In this document: positions 43,043 to 50,177 of the stretch, one piece after another
How the letters are laid out: the number at the start of each line of letters is the position of its first letter
Numbering within the stretch: position 1 is the first letter of the stretch
Assembly: GCA_031290435.1 (NCBI GenBank)
Contig: JAITNQ010000089.1
Location: 1 to 50,177 of the forward strand
Direction of reading: 5' to 3'
Origin: Candidatus Symbiothrix sp.
GTDB lineage: Bacteria > Bacteroidota > Bacteroidia > Bacteroidales > Azobacteroidaceae
Length of the DNA stretch: 50,177 nt
Translations under genes and position numbers: made by a program
Notes under the pieces: generated by a model
Database searches by the model: none
Told to the model about the DNA's origin: nothing
Seen by the model: the letters and a program-made list of their open reading frames with translations, nothing else

Positions 43043-43210
43043 TTAACCTGGTATTATTGCTTCCGATGGACAAGCATCCGCACAAGTACCGCAATCGGTA
43101 CAAAGATCCGGATCAATTTTATAGATATCGCCTTCGGAAATAGCGCTTACGGGACATTCATCAATACATGTCCCACACGCGATACAATCATCAGTAATTA
43201 CGTAAGCCAT
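43043..43210 (-). CDS. 2[4Fe-4S] ferredoxin
   Basis: This 55-residue frame (ATG at 43210-43208, TAA at 43045-43043) is short but unmistakable. It contains two CxxCxxCxxxCP cluster motifs: CIACGTCIDECP at residues 9-20 and CTDCGTCADACP at residues 37-48. Bacterial ferredoxins of this type carry low-potential electrons for pyruvate:ferredoxin oxidoreductase and hydrogenases in clostridial-type fermentation. It has its own -7 box and a strong terminator, so it is a single-gene unit. Confidence 0.95.
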   Translation of the reverse strand: MAYVITDDCIACGTCIDECPVSAISEGDIYKIDPDLCTDCGTCADACPSEAIIPG

Positions 43211-43239
43211 TTTCAATCTAAATTTAAATTAATAGACTA

Positions 43240-43247
43240 CAAAGATA
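43240..43247 (-). promoter_or_regulatory. -7 box of the ferredoxin gene
   Basis: TATCTTTG on the minus strand is a perfect TAnnTTTG match, 30 bp before the ferredoxin ATG. Confidence 0.55.
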
Positions 43248-43364
43248 AAATAAGTTTTATTAATTTCCATAATTTTTGCAATTAAAAAATAATGAAAAGG
43301 CTTAGTTTATAATGATTCAAAATAAGCGCTTCCTGCATAGCGTACTTTAAAACGCCTGTGCAAA

Positions 43365-44312
43365 CTATTTTTTATTTATATCCTGAATATCATTTAACTT
43401 GTGATTGTAACCGGTTATAATCTCCAACATTACTTCCTCAACACTTTGCAATTGGCGGAACAGGGAAGCTACCTGACCTATTTCCAACTCTCCTTCTTTC
43501 AAGTCACCCTCAAATAGCCCTTTTTTTGCACGACCTTTGCCCAAGAGTTTCTGTAACTCCTCCACAGTGGCGCCGCAAGCCTCGGCTGTTTCTACGGCAG
43601 ACATGAAATCTCCTTTCACTAAACGTGTAGGAGACAGCTTTTTCAGCAAAAGTTTAGTATCTCCCTCATTGATGTTCAAACATAATTGTTTAAAATTCTC
43701 GTGGGCAGAACTTTCTTTTGTCAGTGCAAAACGGGTTCCGATTTGCGCCCCTTCGGCGCCTAATGCCTGAACAGCTAACAAGGCCTCTCCGGTTCCTATG
43801 CCGCCTGCGGCTAACAAGGGAAGAGAAGTGACTTTTCGAACAGCGGGAATCAGACAAAGGCTTGTGGTTTCTTCTCTGCCGTTATGTCCACCCGCTTCAA
43901 AACCTTCTGCAACAATGGCGTCTACGCCTGCTTCCTCACATTTAACAGCAAATTTTGAACTACTTACTACATGTGCTACGGTGACGCCCCGTTCTTTCAG
44001 AAATCTTGTCCAAGCCTTGGGATTTCCGGCTGAAGTAAAAACTATTTTCACCCCTTCTTCCGCGATTAACTGCATAATAGTTTCTATTTCAGGATACATC
44101 AATGGAACATTGACCCCAAAAGGTTTATCTGTTGCAGCTTTACACTTCCTGATATGCTCCCGGAGCACTTCGGGATGCATAGAGCCTGCTCCCAAAAGAC
44201 CTAATCCACCTGCATTACTGACGGCGGAGGCCAAACGCCACCCGCTACACCAAACCATTCCCCCTTGTACGATGGGATAGGTAATCTTGAATAACTCACA
44301 AATTCTATTCAT
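43365..44312 (-). CDS. FabK/nitronate monooxygenase-like flavoprotein
   Basis: The 315-residue FMN-dependent TIM-barrel protein starts FKITYPIVQGGMVWCSG and has SNAGGLGLLGAGSM, EGFEAGGHNGREE and AAGGIGTGEALLAVQALGA, then GAQIGTRFALTKES. These motifs are shared by enoyl-ACP reductase FabK and nitronate monooxygenases, and the family boundary is not clear from sequence alone. The EAGGHNG segment is FabK-like. It would complete fatty-acid elongation if FabK; other fab genes are absent. It follows the DUF4139 gene by 31 bp on the same strand. Confidence 0.85.
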   Translation of the reverse strand: MNRICELFKITYPIVQGGMVWCSGWRLASAVSNAGGLGLLGAGSMHPEVLREHIRKCKAATDKPFGVNVPLMYPEIETIMQLIAEEGVKIVFTSAGNPKAWTRFLKERGVTVAHVVSSSKFAVKCEEAGVDAIVAEGFEAGGHNGREETTSLCLIPAVRKVTSLPLLAAGGIGTGEALLAVQALGAEGAQIGTRFALTKESSAHENFKQLCLNINEGDTKLLLKKLSPTRLVKGDFMSAVETAEACGATVEELQKLLGKGRAKKGLFEGDLKEGELEIGQVASLFRQLQSVEEVMLEIITGYNHKLNDIQDINKK

Positions 44313-44343
44313 ATTTTTTTGATATATTTCATACGTACATAAA

Positions 44344-46215
44344 TTACTCTACGGTCAATGTTCTCCCTTTCGGATATTTAACCTTGTATCTCAGTTCCAA
44401 TTCGTTTTTTTGGGTGGGAGGCAACACAAATTTCCATTTGACTTCGCCGTTTTCTTTGTCTAATTCGCCATTGGATAACAGTTCGGGAATCACTTCTATT
44501 TCCTGCATAGTTGATACCGGAATCTGGTCGAACAATACCATTGAAATCGGTTGACGTTTGTTGTTTTTCACGCTGATTTTCCAATCGCGAGTAGTTTCTG
44601 TTTTGCTTCCCAAAAACTTTTGAGTTGTGTATTCCTTTACCTTTTCGCGCTGTATGGACACATTTTTATCGCGACCTAATGCTATATTCAGCGTATCGGT
44701 CACGTATCGAATGTCTAAAATCGTTTTTCCAATAAATGTGTTTTCAAAGAAAATGTTGGCTTCTCCTTCCAATAAGTTGTATTGTTCCCAATCGGAGATA
44801 TTAGCTAATAAAAAGGCGTCTTTATCCACTTTTGGTATGCAATAATATTCATATTCGGCAGGGAGCGAGTAGCGTTCCATTTCAACAGTCGTGTTCTTAT
44901 TTTCAGACAAAATGGTATAAGGCGTTTTTATTTCAAATTCTACAGAGGTGGTGTTTTCCACCTGAATTACAGGAAGGGGAATATTTTTAGGTTTACTTTC
45001 CAAAATAGAAATTCCGGCAGCATTTCCTTCCATAGACATGGTTGATATTGCTCCTGTAAATGCAGCTTTCTTTTGCGCTACTTCTTCCAGCATCTTTTGG
45101 TCTTCCTCTAAAACAATATTCATATAGCTGTTGGATATAGGGAGTATTTTTTGTTTAAATCCGAGATAGGAAATCTGCAAATTACCGCCGCCTGCCGGAA
45201 TTGACAGAGAGAAATTCCCGTCTATATCAGTGGCTGTACCAATAGTAGTGCCTTTTATCATGATGGATGTGCCCATCAAGGCTTCACCGGATGTGTCCGT
45301 TACCTTTCCCCGTACTTGATTGGATAAATCATTTCCGTCATACCTCGGCGCTTGCGTGTAATAATTAAGCAAATACGTCTTCAATATTGGAGCAATATTA
45401 CCCAGATTCGGATTGACGGACGAAATTTTTAATTTGACGTTTTTCCATTCTTCTTTTGTATTTTGCATTACATTTGCTTTGTATACCAGCTCAATAGGTT
45501 CGGAAATATTTTTTGCCCGAATATCATACGAAGGATACCAAGCAGCATTATTCACATAATAAGACAATTCGACCGGCAGTCGCAAGGCCGTTTTCGAATC
45601 GACAAGCAGCATGACTTCGCCGGTAGGTTCCGGTTTTAGGTTACCGGCTATTGCTATTTTCCGTTCCAAGGTATATTTTTCATCCGACCAAGTTTTAATT
45701 TTCTTATCTGTTTCTATTTCTTTCATTTTTAGGGCGGCAATACGTTCGCCATAGTAAGTGGCTGTTGCTTTCAGATTGGTAAAATTGACCCCATCTGTTC
45801 CTCCGATTTTTTTATTTTCGCGCAGAAAAGTTAATTCTTCATTGATGATATCTTTGGTTGTTTGTTCTAATTTTATTTTCTCATTTAAATCGTTGATTTG
45901 TTTTGCATATTGTTCTATCTCATCGGTTTGTTTTATACTATCATTGTAATTCAGTTGATGGTTGACGGACAATACCATCACTTCTCCCTCTATTTTTACT
46001 TGCACGCTTTTTGCATCAATATAGGGAGACAATTGGGAAAAGCGAATGGTAGATTTTCCTGCTGGAAAATTGACGGTTGTTTTGCGCAGTACTTGCGCTC
46101 CTTTAATGAAAACAGTGGCTTCTGAAACGTCTGTTTTCAACACAATTTCTTTTTTCTCTTGGGCTACAAGAGAAGTACTTAGTAAAATAAGTAATAAAAG
46201 AGTAAATTTCTTCAT
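44344..46215 (-). CDS. DUF4139 (MuiA-like) exported protein with inserted CarboxypepD_reg-like domain
   Basis: The 623-residue protein starts with a signal peptide (MKKFTLLLLILLSTSLVAQ). The N-terminal part (about 25-120) matches DUF4140 (TVNFPAGKSTIRFSQLSPYI) and is followed by a coiled coil (about 120-190). The DUF4139 beta-rich region (about 200-620) is interrupted by a CarboxypepD_reg-like domain (VRGKVTDTSGEALMG and GTATDIDGNFSLSIPAGGG, residues about 300-380). I chose the ATG at 46215: the upstream frame to 46287 lies over the promoter box at 46240-46247 and lacks the signal. Function is unknown. Confidence 0.85.
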   Translation of the reverse strand: MKKFTLLLLILLSTSLVAQEKKEIVLKTDVSEATVFIKGAQVLRKTTVNFPAGKSTIRFSQLSPYIDAKSVQVKIEGEVMVLSVNHQLNYNDSIKQTDEIEQYAKQINDLNEKIKLEQTTKDIINEELTFLRENKKIGGTDGVNFTNLKATATYYGERIAALKMKEIETDKKIKTWSDEKYTLERKIAIAGNLKPEPTGEVMLLVDSKTALRLPVELSYYVNNAAWYPSYDIRAKNISEPIELVYKANVMQNTKEEWKNVKLKISSVNPNLGNIAPILKTYLLNYYTQAPRYDGNDLSNQVRGKVTDTSGEALMGTSIMIKGTTIGTATDIDGNFSLSIPAGGGNLQISYLGFKQKILPISNSYMNIVLEEDQKMLEEVAQKKAAFTGAISTMSMEGNAAGISILESKPKNIPLPVIQVENTTSVEFEIKTPYTILSENKNTTVEMERYSLPAEYEYYCIPKVDKDAFLLANISDWEQYNLLEGEANIFFENTFIGKTILDIRYVTDTLNIALGRDKNVSIQREKVKEYTTQKFLGSKTETTRDWKISVKNNKRQPISMVLFDQIPVSTMQEIEVIPELLSNGELDKENGEVKWKFVLPPTQKNELELRYKVKYPKGRTLTVE

Positions 46216-46239
46216 GACTGAATTTGTTCTAATAAAAGA

Positions 46240-46271
46240 CAAATATACGACAAATTTTTTAATAGTTTCAA
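46240..46271 (-). promoter_or_regulatory. Promoter of the DUF4139 gene
   Basis: On the minus strand TTG at 46271-46269, a 21-bp spacer and TATATTTG at 46247-46240 form a good Bacteroidota promoter, 25 bp before the ATG at 46215. Confidence 0.6.
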
Positions 46272-46330
46272 TTGGGGTGCAATTCAAATAGTCGTTTTTT
46301 AATCACTGAATCGTTGTTGGAAACGCAAAA

Positions 46331-46377
46331 CCAGCTCCCCTCGTTTCCTAACGAAGGGGAGCTGGGAAAACGAGGGG
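46331..46377 (-). terminator. GC-rich terminator of the surface-protein gene, with alternative fold
   Basis: CCAGCTCCCC/GGGGAGCTGG, with an inner TTCGTT/AACGA helix and loop AGGA, forms a strong hairpin (46331-46365) followed on the minus strand by TTTTGCG. An alternative helix pairs CCCCTCGTTTTCC with GGAAACGAGGGG (46337-46377). Confidence 0.7.
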
Positions 46378-46386
46378 CACTGATTT

Positions 46387-49300
46387 TTATTCTTTCACAA
46401 CCTTGCTAACTGCCATGCCTTTATCGGTATAAATTTTAAGCAGATAAATGCCTTTGGGCAAAGTGGAAATATCAATCGTTTGTGCACCATCCTGTAAAGA
46501 CGTTGCGCGCAACGTCTTTACAATGCGACCTGACAAATCCGAAATTTGTACATTGTCAAATTCCGTAATGCCGGAAATATTGATAATGTTTTTGGCGGGA
46601 TTGGGATAGATTTTGAAATCTTCTTTTTTGACTTCAGTTATGGCAGTTGAGGCAGTCCATTTTGCATACAAAGTTACAGTGCCATTATTTGTTGCCGTTA
46701 AATTTGAAACGGATTGACTGTTAGAATATACTACCGCTCCTGTTGCGCTTGTTGCCCAGCCTGCAAAAGTATATCCTGTTTTGGTAAATCCGTTTGCCGT
46801 TAAATTTTTTGCCACATCATAAGTATGACTGCTTGATACCGTACTGCCTCCTGTGTTTCCATTTCCATTGTAAACAACGGTGTAAGTATTTGCTGTGAAA
46901 TTTGCAACAAGAGTTCTATTCGCCGATACGGTAAATGTATAACTTGCGCTTGAAGAAACGACAGAACTGCCTTCTTTCCAACTTACAAACGTGTAACCAT
47001 TGTTTGCTGATGCGGTAACGCTACAGGAAGTTCCTGAAGAAAAAGTACCGCCACCACTTGTCGTACCACCTGTCGACGGATTGGCAGAAACATTGATAGC
47101 ATAAGTTGAAACCCCTGCTTGTGTAACACTGATTGTTCTTGTTAGCTCGCCGCTTGAAACCGTAACCGTTGCACTGCGGCTTGAGGCGCTTGTGTTTGCC
47201 GTTGCCGTCATTGTGAATGTACTGTTATTGCTACCGCTTGTTATAGAAGTCGTAAGCCACGAGGCATCGTCCGAAATTGTCCAACTTTGATTGGAAGTAA
47301 TTGTAAATGAAGACGAAGTACCACCGTTTAGAGGAAAATTGTAAAAAGTTGGCGAAACAATAAGAGCAGGAGCAGCATTTACAGTAATTGTAGCATCATC
47401 AGTTTTATTGCCGTCTGCGGTGGTTACGCGCACTGTGATTGTTCCTGCGCTATTACAAGTCAGTATATGTCCGTTTAAGGTGCCTAAACTACTGCCATTG
47501 ATAAGAGTATAGCTTACACTTTGGTTTGTGGCATTGTTTGGTGCAATTGTTGCAGAAAATGTTACTGTTTCACCTACTGTTTTTGTTACAGTTTTCGGCG
47601 AAATTGTTACTCCAGTCACATCAACATTCGTAGTTACCCATATTGCATACAAATTCACAGTGCCATTATTTGTTGCAGTTAAATTTAAAACAGATTGACC
47701 GTTAGAATATACTACTGCTCCCGTTGCGCTTGTTGCCCAACCTGCAAAAACATATCCTGTTCTTGTACATCCGATTGCTGTTAAATTTTTTGCAACATCA
47801 TAAGTATGACCGCTTGATGCGGTACTGCCGCTGCCTCCATTGCAATTATAAACCACTGTATAAGTGTTGGCTGTCCATTTTGCATACAAAGTTACAGTGC
47901 CATTATTTGTTGCAGTTAAATTTGAGATAGATTGACTGTTAGAATATACTACTGCTCCTGTTGTGCTTGTTGCCCAACCCGCAAAAGTATATCCTGTTTT
48001 GGTAAATCCGTTTGCCATTAAATTTTTTGCTACATCATAAGTATGACTGCTTGATGCCGTACTGCCTCCTGTGCTTCCATTTCCATTATAAACTACTGTG
48101 TAAGTATTAGCAGTCCATTTAGCATAAAGCGTTGTTGCACTGGTTTTATCCCAGTTCCTTGCGCTTCCCATTGAACTTGTATAATACTGCGTTCCACTTC
48201 CATTAGTACTTGTATAGTAGCCACCAAATGTATAACCTGTTCTTTCTGGAGCGGTTGCGCTTGGCATTGCACTTCCATACGTTGCTGTTACACTTGAAGT
48301 CCCGCCGGTACCGTTTTGCTTATCAAATGTTACTAAAGTTGGGCAATCAACCTTAATTGTAAAACTTCCGCTTGTTCCGTTAACATCAAGTACCCTGATA
48401 TAGTAAGTTGTTCCTGCCATACAGGTATATGTTACCGTTTCAATTGTTGAGTTATTACTTATTTCAGTTAATTTTGTTGTAGAACCACAACTCGCAAACA
48501 AATGCAAATCAATATCGTAAGAAGTATTGGTCTTCTCAAGTGTGATTCTGTAACTTCCTGCATAGGAAGTCGTGAATTTATAAAAGACATCTTTCAAGGT
48601 GCCATCACTATATATAGAGGTAGGTGTTGCACCTGTCAAAGTTCCAGATACGGTTGCGCTACAAAATAGATTTGTTGCATTGGCACATAGGTCGTTGGCG
48701 GGGGTAACCGTTACCCATTTTGCATACAAAGTTACAGTACCATTATTTGTTTCAGTTAAATTTGAGACAGATTGACTGTTAGAATATTCTACTGTTCCTG
48801 TTGCGCTTTTTGCCCAACCTGCAAAAGTATATCCTGTTTTAGTAAATCCGTTTGCCGTTAAATTTTTTGCTACACCATAAGTATGACTGCTTGATGCCGT
48901 ACTGCCTCCTGTACTTCCATTTCCATTATACACCACTGTATAAATATGGGCAGTAAAATTAGCAACAAGACTTCGAGTTGCAGTTTCAGGTACGGTAAAT
49001 GTATAATTTGCACCATAATAAACAGGATTGCCATTTTCTGTCCAGTTGGAAAAAGTATAACCACTGTTTGCTGTTGCAGTGACAGCGTGTGACGTTCCCG
49101 AAGCATAAGTGCCGCCACCACTTGTTGAGCCACCTGCCGTGGGATTTGAAGATGTGGTGATGATACAAGTGGGTGTTGCCGTTCTGATAACATTTACTGC
49201 CAACAAATATGTCCCTGTAGTACCCGAAGTGAAAGCTTCAACTTTGAAATAAAACGTTCCTCCGCTTTGTACTGTAAAGTAACCGCAGTCGGTATCATAA

Positions 49301-50097
49301 GTCGTCGACCAGGTACTACCGTCCGACGAATAGGAAAATTTCGCATCTACCGTATAGGTTTGTCCGTTAGTGCTACTATATGAATCATGTAAACGCGGTG
49401 TAACCGTATAGCCATAACCTGTAGGAAGCACAACTTTGTAATAGTCCACATCGCTGCTTGTGTGGATATTGGAACCTGTTGTATTTATGCTCGCTTGATT
49501 ACTCGAAAAACTCACACCCAAATTGGAAGCCTGCGCCTGCGTGTTGTTGGGTTCGTATGTGTCGGCTTGAAGTGGGGATTGTGTAAAGTTGGCCACAAGG
49601 TTTCTATTAGCAGACAAGGTAAATGTATAACTTGCACCATAATAAACAGGATTGCCGTTTTCTGTCCAGTTGGAAAAAGTATAACTACTGTTTGCTGTTG
49701 CAGTGACAGTGTGGGAAGTTCCCGAAGCATAAGTGCCGCCGCCACTTGTTGAACCACCTGCCGTGGGGTTGGAAGAAGTGGTGATAGTATATTGCTTTTG
49801 CGTGAATGTTACAGAAATTGTGTGATTTGCCGTTACATTCGAGAACATATAATACCCATACGTTTTTGCAGTTGAATTAGCAAATCCGTCAACTAACACT
49901 TGATTGATTTCGTAACCGGTGTTAGGATAAAAGTTATATGTTTGACTGTTGCCGGAATTAACTGTTTGCGTACCGCTTGGCGAAATACTGCCATTACTGC
50001 CCGAGGAAGCCGAAATAGTATAAACTATCTGTGTGAAATTGGCTGTAATGCTTTTAGCACCGTAAGCATTCGGGGAAGTGCATCTTTCACAGTCAAT
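46387..50097 (-). CDS. Large repetitive surface protein with T9SS C-terminal sorting domain (N-terminus uncertain)
   Basis: The open frame codes for 1236 residues, and its only in-frame start before the main domains is GTG at 49899. From the N-terminus come InlB-like repeats (SNPTAGGSTSGGGTYASGTS), PPC-like domains (DTYEPNNTQAQA; NDLCANATNL), four or five Listeria-Bacteroides repeats (GYTFAGWATSATG, VTLYAKW), a Big_2-like Ig domain (VTISPKTVTKTVGETVTFSA), a BACON domain (SWTISDDASWLTTS) and further repeats. The C-terminus is a type A T9SS sorting domain (FKIYPNPAKNIINISG ... LPKGIYLLKIYT). It is therefore probably exported by T9SS to the cell surface; adhesion or glycan binding is inferred. 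The start region is discussed separately. Confidence 0.85.
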   Translation of the reverse strand: MDCERCTSPNAYGAKSITANFTQIVYTISASSGSNGSISPSGTQTVNSGNSQTYNFYPNTGYEINQVLVDGFANSTAKTYGYYMFSNVTANHTISVTFTQKQYTITTSSNPTAGGSTSGGGTYASGTSHTVTATANSSYTFSNWTENGNPVYYGASYTFTLSANRNLVANFTQSPLQADTYEPNNTQAQASNLGVSFSSNQASINTTGSNIHTSSDVDYYKVVLPTGYGYTVTPRLHDSYSSTNGQTYTVDAKFSYSSDGSTWSTTYDTDCGYFTVQSGGTFYFKVEAFTSGTTGTYLLAVNVIRTATPTCIITTSSNPTAGGSTSGGGTYASGTSHAVTATANSGYTFSNWTENGNPVYYGANYTFTVPETATRSLVANFTAHIYTVVYNGNGSTGGSTASSSHTYGVAKNLTANGFTKTGYTFAGWAKSATGTVEYSNSQSVSNLTETNNGTVTLYAKWVTVTPANDLCANATNLFCSATVSGTLTGATPTSIYSDGTLKDVFYKFTTSYAGSYRITLEKTNTSYDIDLHLFASCGSTTKLTEISNNSTIETVTYTCMAGTTYYIRVLDVNGTSGSFTIKVDCPTLVTFDKQNGTGGTSSVTATYGSAMPSATAPERTGYTFGGYYTSTNGSGTQYYTSSMGSARNWDKTSATTLYAKWTANTYTVVYNGNGSTGGSTASSSHTYDVAKNLMANGFTKTGYTFAGWATSTTGAVVYSNSQSISNLTATNNGTVTLYAKWTANTYTVVYNCNGGSGSTASSGHTYDVAKNLTAIGCTRTGYVFAGWATSATGAVVYSNGQSVLNLTATNNGTVNLYAIWVTTNVDVTGVTISPKTVTKTVGETVTFSATIAPNNATNQSVSYTLINGSSLGTLNGHILTCNSAGTITVRVTTADGNKTDDATITVNAAPALIVSPTFYNFPLNGGTSSSFTITSNQSWTISDDASWLTTSITSGSNNSTFTMTATANTSASSRSATVTVSSGELTRTISVTQAGVSTYAINVSANPSTGGTTSGGGTFSSGTSCSVTASANNGYTFVSWKEGSSVVSSSASYTFTVSANRTLVANFTANTYTVVYNGNGNTGGSTVSSSHTYDVAKNLTANGFTKTGYTFAGWATSATGAVVYSNSQSVSNLTATNNGTVTLYAKWTASTAITEVKKEDFKIYPNPAKNIINISGITEFDNVQISDLSGRIVKTLRATSLQDGAQTIDISTLPKGIYLLKIYTDKGMAVSKVVKE
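46660..48947 (-). repeat. Near-identical ~230-bp DNA repeats in the surface-protein gene
   Basis: Four copies of the Listeria-Bacteroides repeat, at about 46660-46892, 47641-47872, 47878-48112 and 48717-48947, are nearly identical at DNA level. Each contains GTTACAGTGCCATTATTTGT in the plus reading. Their similarity beyond protein constraint suggests recent duplication or gene conversion. Confidence 0.7.
48954..49785 (-). repeat. Near-identical ~200-bp InlB-like DNA repeats in the surface-protein gene
   Basis: Two copies, at about 48954-49170 and 49588-49785, share long exact stretches, for example ACAGGATTGCC followed by TTTTCTGTCCAGTTGGAAAA. A third, more diverged copy is at about 46898-47095. 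Confidence 0.6.
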
Positions 50098-50162
50098 TCA
50101 GAACCACTACCTTTGTCGAAAAAAAAGAGAGATGAAAAAAGAAAGAACAATCGCTTCACCAT
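50098..50162 (-). other. Possible displaced N-terminus of the surface protein
   Basis: An ATG at 50162-50160 opens a different frame coding for MVKRLFFLFSSLFFF, a plausible signal peptide, which then reads into SELTVKDALPR. It ends at a TAG about 45 codons on. The main frame is closed by TGA at 50100-50098. One extra base in the run GGGG at 50072-50075 would join this start to the repeat frame (VKDALP to NAYGAKSITANF). An 8-base A run at 50119-50126 also lies within the signal sequence. A sequencing error, a real frameshift, or phase variation are all possible. Confidence 0.45.
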
Positions 50163-50177
50163 TGAGCAAGTCGGCAG

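Noticed and set aside
42864-43103. 79-codon minus-strand frame MYRLRYLCGCLS
   Set aside because: It runs through the ferredoxin terminator and part of the ferredoxin gene in a wrong frame.
48093-49193. Minus-strand frames rich in Gln, Leu and Val inside the surface-protein gene
   Set aside because: They arise from the repeated DNA of the real gene read in another frame.

Overview
The window looks like a chromosomal segment of an anaerobic, fermentative Bacteroidota, most likely Bacteroidales. Evidence: recurrent Bacteroidota -7 promoter boxes (TAnnTTTG) upstream of many genes, few Shine-Dalgarno sequences, a type IX secretion C-terminal sorting domain, DUF5686, CarboxypepD_reg-like and OMP_b-brl families, a long-form IspG, a fused SpmA/SpmB protein, and gene orders that I recall as typical of this phylum (gcvH-purE-ispG, mnmG-apt-uvrC-dtd). 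I saw no rRNA, tRNA, insertion sequence or CRISPR.

Layout. 1-2.1 kb: two paralogous DUF4143-type AAA ATPases (the first cut by the window edge), each preceded by a 33-bp-periodic repeat array. 2.1-2.36 kb: a non-coding element with three perfect small hairpins. 2.3-6.5 kb: rpoN, gcvH, purE and ispG on the minus strand with tight or overlapping junctions. 6.6-15.3 kb: trpB2, polA, pfkA behind a DUF349 protein, and a long-chain prenyl diphosphate synthase. 15.4-26.1 kb: a long minus-strand run, ybeY, MNT, HEPN, mnmG, FkbM methyltransferase, apt, uvrC, dtd, MazG-like, deoC, VanZ, DUF5686. It combines tRNA quality and modification, nucleotide salvage and repair, with a probable MNT/HEPN toxin-antitoxin pair embedded ahead of mnmG and a methyltransferase plus a parS-like palindrome placed between mnmG and apt.

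26.2-33.3 kb: a TPR protein and a lipoprotein, followed by a visibly AT-richer block holding a grasp-with-spasm RiPP (graspetide-type) cluster: own promoter, 61-aa GG-leader precursor with Thr-rich and Asp-rich core, attenuator-like hairpin, ATP-grasp ligase, an unassigned 76-aa protein, a SPASM protein without a radical-SAM cysteine motif, and an outer-membrane beta-barrel protein. No peptidase/ABC exporter is present. This is the best candidate for an interesting biological system in the window.

33.3-46.2 kb: rubrerythrin, a SulP anion transporter, nadA behind an unusual 500-bp non-coding region (long leader or origin-like), a thiamine pyrophosphokinase/PnuC pair, an SpmAB-like membrane protein, an ADP-forming acyl-CoA synthetase, a ROK sugar kinase, a 55-residue 2[4Fe-4S] ferredoxin, a FabK/nitronate monooxygenase-like flavoprotein and a DUF4139 protein. 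46.4-50.2 kb: a large repetitive, probably T9SS-secreted surface protein with InlB-like and Listeria-Bacteroides repeats; its N-terminus looks frameshifted or incomplete at the right edge.
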